64,000 nt of DNA from NCBI RefSeq assembly GCF_003014695.1, contig NZ_PYAS01000001.1, forward strand, positions 124,001 to 188,000, written 5' to 3'. A program made the translations under genes and the position numbers. The notes under the pieces were generated by a model that was not told where the DNA came from, made no database searches, and saw nothing but the letters and a program-made list of their open reading frames with translations. The DNA is from Dyadobacter jiangsuensis. GTDB lineage: Bacteria; Bacteroidota; Bacteroidia; Cytophagales; Spirosomataceae. This document shows positions 18,471 to 27,121 of the stretch, piece after piece; the first letter of the stretch is position 1; every line of letters starts with the position of its first letter.

Positions 18471-18540
18471 TTGGCTTTTATCAGGGCGGATGGCCGGATG
18501 GGATCATGAGCGTTGGGTTAAGGGTAGGGAAAGGGATTGC

Positions 18541-19641
18541 TTAATGGCAGGAGCTTCCGTGGATGATGATCTGTCCGTCGATCAGCTCATAGCGTGCCTG
18601 AATGGCCTTGCATATCATCGCCAGCTTTTCGAACAGCGGTTCCTGGCCGAGTTCGGCGGTGAGCTGGCACCCGGCCAGCAGGTCGGCATCGTAAATGATC
18701 TGGACTTCATATTGCTTTTGCAGCGATTCGAAAACCCGGGCAACCGGCGCATTCTCGAAAACCAGGTTGGCGGCAACGGGCTGCCCGACCGGCGCAGGGT
18801 TTTCGATGAGCGATCGTTTCATTTTCTGCTCTTCGCGATGGTATACGACCTGCTGATTGGGTAGGAGGACCAGCTCGTTCTTTTCGGGCTCGCGGGTTTC
18901 GTCGCGAGCTGTGTTTGCGGCTACGGTCACTTTCCCCGTTTTTACCACCACCCGCACATCCTTATCACCATCAAAGGCCTTCACCGTGAAGCTCGTACCC
19001 AAAACGGTGGTAACAATATCGCTCGTGTAGACTTTAAACGGGCTCTCCGGATTTTTGATCACTTCAAAAAACGCCTCGCCGTTCAGCCGTACCTCGCGTT
19101 CGGCTTTGACGAACGCAGCCGGGTAGCTGATCCTGGTTTTGCCTGAAAGTCGGACCGTACTGCCGTCTGGAAGAGAAACCAACCTCGTTCCGCCGCCGTC
19201 ATGGGCGACTTCTACCCATTGGTCGGTTTTGTGTGCGCTATCGGGCCCGTGTGCGGTACGTGGGCCGGCCGGCCTGGTCAGCGGGTTGCCGAAGAGCAAA
19301 AACAAGACCAGCATGCAGACCAATGCGCCTCCTCCCAGCCAGACCGGGCGAAGCCAGCGTCGCGTGGATTCCTTGTGTTCCGGATACTGGGTCGCCGATT
19401 TTCGGGCAGCCGAGAGGCGCTGCAATTCCATTTCCAATTCCTCTTCGCTCAGATAGTTCTGCGCGTGGTGAATTTCTGAAATCAGCGTTTTGGCTTTCGA
19501 GACGATCGCCGCGCGCTGCGGATTGTTGCGCAGCCAGTTTTCCCAAAAAGCATTATCTGCCGGCTGCTGACGAAGCACCCACCTGCAAAAAGCCTCGTCT
19601 GCCAGGAAATCCTTGATATCGTATTGAGCGTAATCCTGCAT
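18541..19641 (-). CDS. FecR-family anti-sigma factor
   Basis: A 366-residue inner-membrane signal relay. The cytoplasmic N-terminus (1-99) should bind the sigma factor. One membrane helix spans about 100-118. The FecR domain (about 140-240) shows DGSTVRLSGKTRISYP, GEAFFEV and TVLGTSFTVKAF. A C-terminal DUF4974-like domain (about 290-366) has ENAPVARVFESLQKQYEVQI and should contact the STN domain of SusC. It lies between the FecI-like gene (123 bases upstream) and SusC, the standard order of a trans-envelope induction circuit. Confidence 0.93.
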   Translation of the reverse strand: MQDYAQYDIKDFLADEAFCRWVLRQQPADNAFWENWLRNNPQRAAIVSKAKTLISEIHHAQNYLSEEELEMELQRLSAARKSATQYPEHKESTRRWLRPVWLGGGALVCMLVLFLLFGNPLTRPAGPRTAHGPDSAHKTDQWVEVAHDGGGTRLVSLPDGSTVRLSGKTRISYPAAFVKAEREVRLNGEAFFEVIKNPESPFKVYTSDIVTTVLGTSFTVKAFDGDKDVRVVVKTGKVTVAANTARDETREPEKNELVLLPNQQVVYHREEQKMKRSLIENPAPVGQPVAANLVFENAPVARVFESLQKQYEVQIIYDADLLAGCQLTAELGQEPLFEKLAMICKAIQARYELIDGQIIIHGSSCH

Positions 19642-19764
19642 TTTTCCGGTTTCAGTGAACTATCTACATTGAAATAGTACACCCCGGGAAGCTGATACCC
19701 TTTTTATGATAAAAATTTTAGAAATAATTTTATTTAAATGAGATGAATGGATTTAAACGGCTTA

Positions 19765-20412
19765 TTAGCAGGATTGTAAGTCGAATGGTTGGGACGAGAG
19801 AAACAGAAAGATAATCTGGGGAATGATTTGTGAAAATGAAGGAAGGTCGTTTTTCAGCTGATTGATTGCCCGGTAGATGAAATTCGCAACCGTCTGTTTT
19901 TCAATGTCCATTACTTTGGCAATCTCTTCGTTGGACAATCCTTCATAAAATTTAAGAAAGATCACTTCCTGCTGGCGCCTGGGCAGCCGGTTGATCGCAT
20001 TGCGGATCTCCCGCTCGTTTTGCGACATGGACTCGGAGCTGATCAGCATTGTTTCGACCGTGAGATTATCCGTGAAAACATCGCAACTAGCTGCCAAATC
20101 GACCGAATCGTCGAGGCGCGTATTTACTTTCAGTTTTCGCAAGAGGTTGTTACGCAATGCGCAAATGAGGTAAACCGTGACGTAAGGAGTGTCGGCGAGG
20201 CGGGTCCTGCGGTACCACAGTTCCAGAAACAGGTCCTGGATACAATCTTTGATCAGCTCGGTGTCTTTCGTAAACCTGGTCGCGTAGTTGAACAGCAGCC
20301 GGTACCTCCGCCTGGCCAGCTCATCGAACGCCTGCTCGTCATTTTCGCGGAAACGGTTCCATAGGTCAGCTAACAATGGCTCATCTACGGGTATAGGCGT
20401 TGATTTCTTCAT
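19765..20412 (-). CDS. FecI-type ECF sigma factor
   Basis: A 215-residue extracytoplasmic-function sigma factor. Region 2 (about 15-90) includes ELIKDCIQDLFLELWYRR; region 4 (about 140-200) includes INRLPRRQQEVIFLKFYEG and SNEEIAKVMDIEKQTVANF, a helix-turn-helix recognising the -35 element. It should direct transcription of the downstream SusC operon when FecR is signalled. The start is taken at the ATG at 20412; an in-frame ATG at 20439 is also possible. The C-terminus has an unusual hydrophobic stretch (IIPQIIFLFLSS) that could associate with the membrane or FecR. Confidence 0.92.
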   Translation of the reverse strand: MKKSTPIPVDEPLLADLWNRFRENDEQAFDELARRRYRLLFNYATRFTKDTELIKDCIQDLFLELWYRRTRLADTPYVTVYLICALRNNLLRKLKVNTRLDDSVDLAASCDVFTDNLTVETMLISSESMSQNEREIRNAINRLPRRQQEVIFLKFYEGLSNEEIAKVMDIEKQTVANFIYRAINQLKNDLPSFSQIIPQIIFLFLSSQPFDLQSC

Positions 20413-20462
20413 CTGCGATTTCGTTGAAGCTTCTGTCAACCGAAGTCCGCAGAAGGATTTTT

Positions 20463-21677
20463 CTACTGTTTACCCATCATGAGCCGCAGTTGGATGCCTA
20501 TGGTGGTGAGGTTTAGTCGCTGCGCGGTGCTTGTGCCGAGCGGGTATTTGATGTATGGCTCAATTTCGATGGCGATCTTTGGGCGCTGATAGCTGATTCC
20601 CAGCCCGAAATAAAGCGGGCTCCCCATGGCCCACGTACGCTTTTTGTCGTTTTCGGTGACCGAGCTGAGTTCTTCGATGGTTTGGGTGGAAACGAGTACC
20701 GGCCCACCACCGGTTTCTGCGTAGGTCGCAATCGTCCGCCGGGTTTTATAAAGGTAGTCTGCCTGTTGCCCGATAGTGCTTTGCAGGGCAATTCCTCCCG
20801 AGGCGGTGAGTCCGAGGCTTTTGAAAGTTCTTAGTTTGTATTGGATTTGTAAAGGGATTTCCAGGTTAAGCCATTGATAACGAACGTGCTGCAATTGTGC
20901 TGACCCTTCGGCGGCAACCAGGCGCTCCGGGGCTTCGACGGTCAGTGATTGTTTACTACCCGAAATACCCGCCGCCAATGCGATTTTGCCGGATAAGGGC
21001 ACGAGCAATGCACCGCCAAGGCCGTAGTTCAGCTCCCGGTCGGTATGCGCAGCGCGGTTCGATTGCGGTGAAACGGCGATACCCCAGCGAATCGGTCGGG
21101 CAGGTTGCGGCGGGACCTGCATCGGCTGCTGCGGCAAGGAAATGCGCAATTGGCTGAAATGGAGAATGGGAGAATTGAATGGGCGCGACGGCAGCGGGCC
21201 CGGGTTGAAATTGCTGCGCTTCCGATCATAATCTGCCGCAGGGGCTGGATATTCCGTCTGCCGTTCGTCCCTCGCGGCCCCGATGTTGCCCCGGCTGGTC
21301 TTCCGGTTTTCGTGTTTTGAAAGTGTTTGTTTCGTGGCAGCCGCTTGCTGAGGAGCTGCTACTTCCGGCGCTGTGGGTGCGGCGGTTGCATTGGCCGCGG
21401 CGGTTTCCTCCCGGTTTGCTTGCCTGCCATTCGTGTGTTTTTGCGCAACGGGAGGTTTCGCCGGTATACCCTGGTCCGGGACATGTTTTGTCAGCAAGGC
21501 GGTGCCAAAGATTACCAGCAAGGCCGCCGCGCTGAGCCAATAAAACGCCGTCCGTCTCTTGCGGCTTTTGGCAGCACGGAACATTTCAAAATGTTCCCAT
21601 GCCTCCGGCCGATAGGGTTCGGTATGGTCGCGAAGCTGACCGAGCATTCTTTTGCCTACGGGTTCCTGATCCGACAT
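20463..21677 (-). CDS. Membrane-anchored protein with C-terminal beta-barrel domain
   Basis: A 404-residue protein without signal peptide. About 1-43 is a charged cytoplasmic segment and 45-63 one membrane helix. A low-complexity linker rich in Ala, Pro, Gln and Thr follows (about 70-200). The C-terminal 200 residues resemble an outer-membrane beta-barrel (porin-like) domain, with alternating strands such as WGIAVSPQSN and IAIEIEPYIKYPLG ending in GIQLRLMMGKQ. The gene begins one base after the stop of a sigma factor gene (TAAGATG), so it may act as that sigma factor's anti-sigma partner, spanning the envelope. Function is inferred from context only. Confidence 0.7.
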   Translation of the reverse strand: MSDQEPVGKRMLGQLRDHTEPYRPEAWEHFEMFRAAKSRKRRTAFYWLSAAALLVIFGTALLTKHVPDQGIPAKPPVAQKHTNGRQANREETAAANATAAPTAPEVAAPQQAAATKQTLSKHENRKTSRGNIGAARDERQTEYPAPAADYDRKRSNFNPGPLPSRPFNSPILHFSQLRISLPQQPMQVPPQPARPIRWGIAVSPQSNRAAHTDRELNYGLGGALLVPLSGKIALAAGISGSKQSLTVEAPERLVAAEGSAQLQHVRYQWLNLEIPLQIQYKLRTFKSLGLTASGGIALQSTIGQQADYLYKTRRTIATYAETGGGPVLVSTQTIEELSSVTENDKKRTWAMGSPLYFGLGISYQRPKIAIEIEPYIKYPLGTSTAQRLNLTTIGIQLRLMMGKQ

Positions 21678-21678
21678 C

Positions 21679-22242
21679 TTAATGGCTACCGTTTTGAATC
21701 GTTATCATTTTACGCAGGAACTCTTTACCTCTGGCAAGGTATACCCTCGATGAAGAAGTCGAGATATCCAGCATTTTCCCGATTTCTTCGTGGCTGTAAC
21801 CTTCTACCTCATACAGATTGAATACAACCTTCCACATGGGTGGTAGCTTGTCGAGCAGCCGCAGTATTTCTTCCACCGACTGGCCGTCGGTGATCTCGTC
21901 GGTGGCTGCGTAGCTGTCGTGGTGAGCGTCCAGACTTGTGGCGAGGTGATTTTTACGTTCTTTTCTAAAATAGTCGATGGCGGTACGCACAACGATTGCC
22001 CGCATCCACGCTTTAAGGGAATGCAGGCCTGCCAGTTGCCGGGGCAGCTGGTCGAATATTTTGAGGAACGAATCATTGACAGCTTCCTGGGCGACCGCAT
22101 GGCTGGGAAGGTACCGGATGCTTATTCCCATTGCCAGGCCAAAAAAATGTCTGAACACCCATTGCTGTGCTTTGGGATCTCGTTTGGCGCAGCGCTCAAT
22201 CCAATGCTTTTCATTTGTTGTACAATCAGATAGCCATTCCAC
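21679..22242 (-). CDS. RNA polymerase ECF sigma factor
   Basis: A 187-residue sigma-70-family factor with region 2 (QQWVFRHFFGLAMGISIRY, AQEAVNDSFLKIFDQLP) and region 4 (LLDKLPPMWKVVFNLYEVEG, SHEEIGKMLDISTSSSRVYL). The start at the GTG at 22242 (VEWLSDCTT) is preferred: a longer frame from a TTG at 22284 would read through a GC-rich hairpin at 22265-22281. Its stop overlaps within one base the start of the beta-barrel/membrane protein gene, so both are made together. Distinct from the FecI-like factor at 19765, though all are on the same strand. Confidence 0.85.
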   Translation of the reverse strand: MEWLSDCTTNEKHWIERCAKRDPKAQQWVFRHFFGLAMGISIRYLPSHAVAQEAVNDSFLKIFDQLPRQLAGLHSLKAWMRAIVVRTAIDYFRKERKNHLATSLDAHHDSYAATDEITDGQSVEEILRLLDKLPPMWKVVFNLYEVEGYSHEEIGKMLDISTSSSRVYLARGKEFLRKMITIQNGSH

Positions 22243-22263
22243 AATAAGAGATAACGTTGTAAA

Positions 22264-22281
22264 CCCCGGACGTGCCGGGGC
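22264..22281 (-). terminator. GC-rich hairpin, possible terminator
   Basis: CCCCGG/CCGGGG arms; on the minus strand the stem is followed by TTTACAAC. It lies between the lipoprotein and the sigma factor genes. A short T-run makes termination only possible. Confidence 0.35.
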
Positions 22282-22316
22282 CAACAGGGGATGAAGTGAT
22301 TGAAAAGGACGCCAGG

Positions 22317-22817
22317 TTACTTTGGATTGGAAGTGCTTCCGTTGGGATCATCCACCTTGTCTTGTTTCTTGGAGCCATTGGCTATGTGCACAACGACCTC
22401 CGACGGATTGATCTCTTTTCCAAATAACTTTTGCAAATCCACTTCGAGCGTGTAGTCGTGCATGGCCGCATCCTGCGCACCGTCGGGCGTGTCGTATGCC
22501 ACCACAAGCCGGGCCTGCATCGGGTAAGAGAGCATGAGCGAGCCGTCCCAAACGATTTTGTAATGCTCGATGCCGCCGCCGCCGGTTACATTTATTTTCA
22601 ATGCGTTGCCCTCTCTGGTTACCTTGGTGATTTCAAACGGCGTGCCGTCGAAGGCCTCTCGCCCAGCCATCAATTTGCTATACTCGGCACCATTGGTCTG
22701 GACCAATGGCCCCTCATGCGGATCAGGCGAAATGTTGTTTTCCCGGTTGCAGGAAAACGAAACGGAGAGTACGAACAGAAACAGGAATGCGACGCACGTT
22801 GAAAGATTTGTTTTCAT
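22317..22817 (-). CDS. Hypothetical lipoprotein, 166 aa
   Basis: A signal peptide ends in VSFSC, so Cys about 23 would be lipidated. The mature protein has no family that I recognise; it is Gly-rich around 75-85 (KINVTGGGGIEHYKIVWDG) and appears beta-sheet rich, with an extended VVVHIANGSKKQ near the C-terminus that is reminiscent of small periplasmic beta-sandwich proteins. It is the first gene on this strand before the two sigma factors. Confidence 0.7.
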   Translation of the reverse strand: MKTNLSTCVAFLFLFVLSVSFSCNRENNISPDPHEGPLVQTNGAEYSKLMAGREAFDGTPFEITKVTREGNALKINVTGGGGIEHYKIVWDGSLMLSYPMQARLVVAYDTPDGAQDAAMHDYTLEVDLQKLFGKEINPSEVVVHIANGSKKQDKVDDPNGSTSNPK

Positions 22818-23002
22818 TTTGCTAACAGATTAAGTTGTTTTTACCGAAGTCGTAAAAAGGCGTTGAAACGCTACTGCCGTGAGAAAGAAAAGTGTAAGGA
22901 AAGGAGAAAGATGATGCGAAGAAGGTTGGAGCCGCCCGTAAAGTAGAAGTTTTTCGGCGGCGGTCTTTTAATGGACATTGCTCGCCTAAACCTGCATACA
23001 CC

Positions 23003-25153
23003 ATGAAATGCAATACCTGGATTGTCACTGCCTGCTGTTTTTTGGGGTTATCCGACGTCCTTTTAGCCCAGGAAGATCTTTCGGTTTATGGTTACTGGAA
23101 ATACCATCAGCCCGCGGCCGATCAGCTTTTGTACAAATCGCTGAGCGAAAGGGCATTCTTACTGCTGGGTAAGCGTGAGGCTGTTGTTTCATCCCTGATT
23201 ACGAAAGCACAATGGGAGAAGCGACAGGCAGAAGTCCGTGCAAAGCTCGCAAAGGCCGTCGGACCTTTTCCTGAAAAAACACCCTTGAACCCGGTTATCA
23301 CCGGAACTTTGAAAAAGGACGATTTCTCGGTTGAAAAGCTGTATTTCGAATCCCAGCCCGGTTACCATGTGACAGCCGCCATTTTTCTACCCGATAAAAG
23401 GCCGGAGAAAGCTCCTGCAATCATTTTTTGCAGCGGGCATAGCGAGAATGGCTTCCGCAGTGAAGCGTATCAGCGTTTGATCCTGAATTACGTCAAAAAG
23501 GGTTTTGTCGTACTGGCTTTTGATCCTATCGGGCAGGGAGAACGCATTCAATATCAGTCTGCCGAGCTGAAAGAGGGCGCAACAGGCGAGCATTCTTATG
23601 CGGGCGTTCAATCATTTATATCCGGGCTCCCGCCGGCCAATTATTTTATTTGGGACGGCATTCGGGCAGTGGATTATTTACTGACCAGAAAAGAGGTCGA
23701 TCCCGCGCGTATAGGCATAGCCGGCCGATCGGGCGGGGGAACGCAAAGCGCGTACATAGCAGCAATGGACGACCGGATCGCCGTGGCTGCCCCCGAGTGC
23801 TACATTACTACGTTTGATAAACTGATCCGCTCGAATGGCCCGCAGGATGCCGAGCAAAACCTGATGTACGGGCTGGCAGAGGGCATCGATATGGCCGATT
23901 TTCTGGAAGTGCGCGCACCGAAGCCTGCATTGATCGTGGCCACCACCCGGGACATTTTTGCTATTCAGGGAGCAAGGGATAGTTATCATGAAGCTAAAAA
24001 GGCTTACAAGGCCTTCGGGAAAGCGGAGCAAATCCAAATGACGGAAGATGATGCCGGCCACGCTTCGACGGTAAAAAACAGGGAGGCATCTTATGCGTTT
24101 TTCCAAAAGTACCTTAACAATCCCGGCAGTCCTGCCGATTTGGAAGTGCAATTGCTGAGCGACGAGGAGCTGCATGTAACGCCCGGCGGACGCGCCATTG
24201 CCTCTTTGAAAGGGGAAAGCATGTTTTCGCTGAATGAAAAGCGCGCCAAGGAACTTGCGGCGAAGCGATATAAGGCAAAGCCAACTGCGAATTTTTCCGA
24301 GGAGTTAAGGAAGAAAATCATTGCTATATCTGGGTTTACGAAGCCATCCGGCAAAATGGATGTCATTTTCTCGGGCAGGCTGCACCGTGCGGATTATGCG
24401 GTCGAAAAATACCTGGTGAAGGGAAGCGGCGGTTACCACCTTCCCGTACTTTGGCTGAAACCTGCCAAAAGCATCGGCAAGACCGTCCTGTTGCTGGATG
24501 ATCAGGGAAAGGCGCAAGCCGTGGAGAAGGATAAATTGGCCGACAAGCTGGCAAGTCAGGGGTATGAAGTGGTTGTGCCCGACCTGAGCGGCATCGGCGA
24601 ACTCGGCAGTGGGTTTATTAACGGGGGTGATTCGGTCATCGAGGGCGTGCCGCTGAATTTGTGGTTTTTTGGTATGTTGACGCACAAAAGTCTGGTGGCA
24701 ACCCGCGCGGAGGAGATCATGATCCTGGCCGGGTTTATCAGGACAAACGGAACGGCAGGATCCGCTCTGGCGGGCGTCGCCGTGGGGACGCTGACTTCCG
24801 ATTTGCTGCACGCGGCTGCGATCCGGAACCCATTCGGCAAACTGGTATTGGTACAACCGCTGGTATCCTATCAATCCATTACAGAGGAAAGACTTTACAA
24901 ACCCGGTTTCGCACTTTCGGCTGTACCCGGCGCATTGGCCGAATATGATCTCCCTGATCTGGTGGAAGCACTGTCTGCAAAGGACTTACTATTGATCAAT
25001 CCGGTTACGGCTGCCGGGAAGGAAGTAAGTCAGCAGCAGGCGGATTCCATTTACCGTCCCGCCTTAAAGCAGAACCAGCGAGCCGGATTGCGTATCCGGT
25101 GTGGATTGCGTTATGAGGAGTTAATGGAATCCGCCTTGTCGTGGATCAGGTAA
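23003..25153 (+). CDS. Tandem alpha/beta hydrolase, acetyl-xylan-esterase-like
   Basis: A 716-residue secreted hydrolase with signal peptide 1-22. The first half (about 85-375) is complete: nucleophile S243 in GRSGGGTQ, Asp at about 317 in TTRDIFA, and H353 in DDAGHAST. This resembles the esterase/acyl-peptide-hydrolase-like branch of alpha/beta hydrolases seen near carbohydrate loci. The second half (about 440-715) repeats the fold (KYLVKGSGGYHLPVLWLKP) but its nucleophile position reads AGVAVGTLTSD, so it looks non-catalytic. Its stop codon directly abuts the stop of the convergent heparinase gene. Substrate (acetyl or other ester on glycan) is inferred. Confidence 0.8.
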   Translation: MKCNTWIVTACCFLGLSDVLLAQEDLSVYGYWKYHQPAADQLLYKSLSERAFLLLGKREAVVSSLITKAQWEKRQAEVRAKLAKAVGPFPEKTPLNPVITGTLKKDDFSVEKLYFESQPGYHVTAAIFLPDKRPEKAPAIIFCSGHSENGFRSEAYQRLILNYVKKGFVVLAFDPIGQGERIQYQSAELKEGATGEHSYAGVQSFISGLPPANYFIWDGIRAVDYLLTRKEVDPARIGIAGRSGGGTQSAYIAAMDDRIAVAAPECYITTFDKLIRSNGPQDAEQNLMYGLAEGIDMADFLEVRAPKPALIVATTRDIFAIQGARDSYHEAKKAYKAFGKAEQIQMTEDDAGHASTVKNREASYAFFQKYLNNPGSPADLEVQLLSDEELHVTPGGRAIASLKGESMFSLNEKRAKELAAKRYKAKPTANFSEELRKKIIAISGFTKPSGKMDVIFSGRLHRADYAVEKYLVKGSGGYHLPVLWLKPAKSIGKTVLLLDDQGKAQAVEKDKLADKLASQGYEVVVPDLSGIGELGSGFINGGDSVIEGVPLNLWFFGMLTHKSLVATRAEEIMILAGFIRTNGTAGSALAGVAVGTLTSDLLHAAAIRNPFGKLVLVQPLVSYQSITEERLYKPGFALSAVPGALAEYDLPDLVEALSAKDLLLINPVTAAGKEVSQQQADSIYRPALKQNQRAGLRIRCGLRYEELMESALSWIR

Positions 25154-27043
25154 TCATTTCAATGGCTTTACAGGCCATTCAGCCAATGGTTTTATGGGAG
25201 CTACATCGGGGGATTCGGATAAGTATGCGGAGAAACTATGAAGGGTGCCGGCAGCCAATTTTGCTTCAAAGCCCACTAAAGTTGTTCCAGGATTCGGTGC
25301 ATCGTAATCATGCTGGGGTGTGGTAGGCCATGTGCGGATGGTGATCGGAGTCTGTGTATCGAACATGAGCAGCATTTTCTTCCCATTCTGCGAAAGCTCC
25401 ACGGTTTTCGCGTCTACAATGCGGACGTCGGCGGCGGTGAGCATATTCCAGCGCATCAGCGTTTCTTTCGGGCCGCATTCGACCTCGTCCCGCACCACTG
25501 CATAGCGGCTATCGATGATCCCCAGTCCGCGACTGACAGCTTTGACCTGGTCCTGATACATTTCCGATAAATTGGTGGTCACCATCCTGCTGGCACCTTC
25601 CGTGGCTACTCCATCGATTTTGGCGTAGCCTTTCGCATTGGTCAGCTGGTTATCAAAGGAAATCACGTTATGCGCGAAGTTATTCAACCGGAATACCTCC
25701 CATCGCTGGGAGTTTTGGGACCGGTTCCACAAGTCCACACCCTTGGATTCGAGCGAGTTGTAGTCTTGCATGCCGAAATCCATCGCCCAGCGTTCGCCGA
25801 GCGCGTCCATCACAAACGAGCCCACGTCCATGTGCGCGTGGTTAACGGCCGGCGAGCCCGCTTTCACGCCAAGAAATACAGCCTGGGAGTTTTCCCACGA
25901 GCTTCGCATAAGCGCGACGGGCGAAGGCCCCTGACCAGCCCAGAATGTCTGTTTCGGTGCATGCACGGCGGAAAGCTCGGTTTGGGTACCCCAGATCAGC
26001 AATGCAGGAAGAATACGGTTTTTGACTTCCGTAGAACCGGGTGCGGAAAGCAGCGCTTTTTGTCCCAAAAGCAGCGACGGTTCCTGTGTTCTTTGTGCGA
26101 ACCAGAAAAGGGCGGGGGTAAGGCCTTCTTTCAGGCCGCTGTCGCCCCAGTTGTGGGCCAGGCCCGTAGGCCCTACCAAATGCTGCATAAATGCACCGGT
26201 TTTCAGGAATCCGTCGGAGCGGGAAAGCCCGAAATCTGTTCCCAATGCCTTCTCCAATGCAGCTATCAGCAATACATTGAAACTCGTGCCATATCCCCAA
26301 TAGCTGAAACCTTCCGGGTAGGCGCCGTCGGGTTTGTAGGAGTGGAGCATGGCTTTGGGTACGGACCCTACCGCCCGTTTGACGATCTGTGCGGCAATTG
26401 CAGGCTCGTGCTCGGCGATTGCCAACGCTCCAAAGGTGATCCCGGCGTTGCAAACCTGGTTCCAGTTGTGTTCTGCCGACAAAAACCAGTTGTAGGTCTT
26501 GTCCATCGAAGGATTAATACCCTTGGTAAGCATTGCCTCGCGCAGGCGTAAGCGCGTAGGCTCGTTCAGCTTGTCAAACAGCCAATCGTAGCCGATGGCC
26601 ACGGCCATGGTCATTTCGGCCACGTCGAGGAAATGGGTAGGGTTCCAGTCTTCAAATGCCGCTACTGCCAGCAATTCCTTTTCGGCCCGGCCGAGATACT
26701 TTTGCTCGCCGGTGGTGCGGTAGGCGTAGGACAGCATAAAGACGCGCCGCAGGCATTCCCGCGATTTATCCAGCAGGCGTTTGCCGATTTTGATACGTTC
26801 GACCGGTGGGAGGTCAAGCATTCGATCGCATTCTTCGAGGATCGCCTTATGCACGGTTTGCCATTGCGGGTATTTCCGGATTTGCGTCACGAGGGCTTTC
26901 TCTTCGCCTTTCAAAAGCAGAAGCCGGGGATGGCCTTGTCGGAGCGTTTGGAGGATCCGACTGCTGTCCGCAGCGGGTTGGGCGGCAATGCGGGTCAGGG
27001 TGAATAGGGGTAGGATAATCAGTATTGTCAGCGCTCTTTTCAT
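25154..27043 (-). CDS. Heparinase II/III-family polysaccharide lyase
   Basis: A 629-residue exported lyase, signal peptide 1-22. The helical toroid domain (about 40-380) includes WFLSAEHNWNQVCNAG (186-201) and YPEGFSYWGYGTSF. The beta-sandwich domain carries NHAHMDVGSFVMDALGE with the conserved His expected in the catalytic centre. The family cleaves uronic-acid-containing glycans (heparin-, alginate-like) by beta-elimination. It lies downstream of a SusC/SusD pair on the same strand, so the product is probably imported by them. A terminator sits only about 22 bases upstream of its start. Confidence 0.88.
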   Translation of the reverse strand: MKRALTILIILPLFTLTRIAAQPAADSSRILQTLRQGHPRLLLLKGEEKALVTQIRKYPQWQTVHKAILEECDRMLDLPPVERIKIGKRLLDKSRECLRRVFMLSYAYRTTGEQKYLGRAEKELLAVAAFEDWNPTHFLDVAEMTMAVAIGYDWLFDKLNEPTRLRLREAMLTKGINPSMDKTYNWFLSAEHNWNQVCNAGITFGALAIAEHEPAIAAQIVKRAVGSVPKAMLHSYKPDGAYPEGFSYWGYGTSFNVLLIAALEKALGTDFGLSRSDGFLKTGAFMQHLVGPTGLAHNWGDSGLKEGLTPALFWFAQRTQEPSLLLGQKALLSAPGSTEVKNRILPALLIWGTQTELSAVHAPKQTFWAGQGPSPVALMRSSWENSQAVFLGVKAGSPAVNHAHMDVGSFVMDALGERWAMDFGMQDYNSLESKGVDLWNRSQNSQRWEVFRLNNFAHNVISFDNQLTNAKGYAKIDGVATEGASRMVTTNLSEMYQDQVKAVSRGLGIIDSRYAVVRDEVECGPKETLMRWNMLTAADVRIVDAKTVELSQNGKKMLLMFDTQTPITIRTWPTTPQHDYDAPNPGTTLVGFEAKLAAGTLHSFSAYLSESPDVAPIKPLAEWPVKPLK

Positions 27044-27064
27044 ACTTTAATGGATGTGTATGGA

Positions 27065-27104
27065 TTTAAAAAAGCATCCGACCGGTATGCCGGCCGGTCG
27101 GATG
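27065..27104 (-). terminator. Rho-independent terminator between SusD and lyase
   Basis: Arms CATCCGACCGG (27075-27085) and CCGGTCGGATG (27094-27104), 11 bases each and perfect. On the minus strand the stem is followed by a CTTTTTT tract (27074-27068). It lies between SusD (stop near 27122) and the heparinase start (27043). Confidence 0.8.
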
Positions 27105-27121
27105 ATACGAATGCGGTATGT

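Noticed and set aside
8443..22817. One single operon from the lipoprotein to the esterase
   Set aside because: A GC hairpin before the sigma factor at 22242 and a second sigma/FecR set suggest at least two transcription units, although all genes share a strand.
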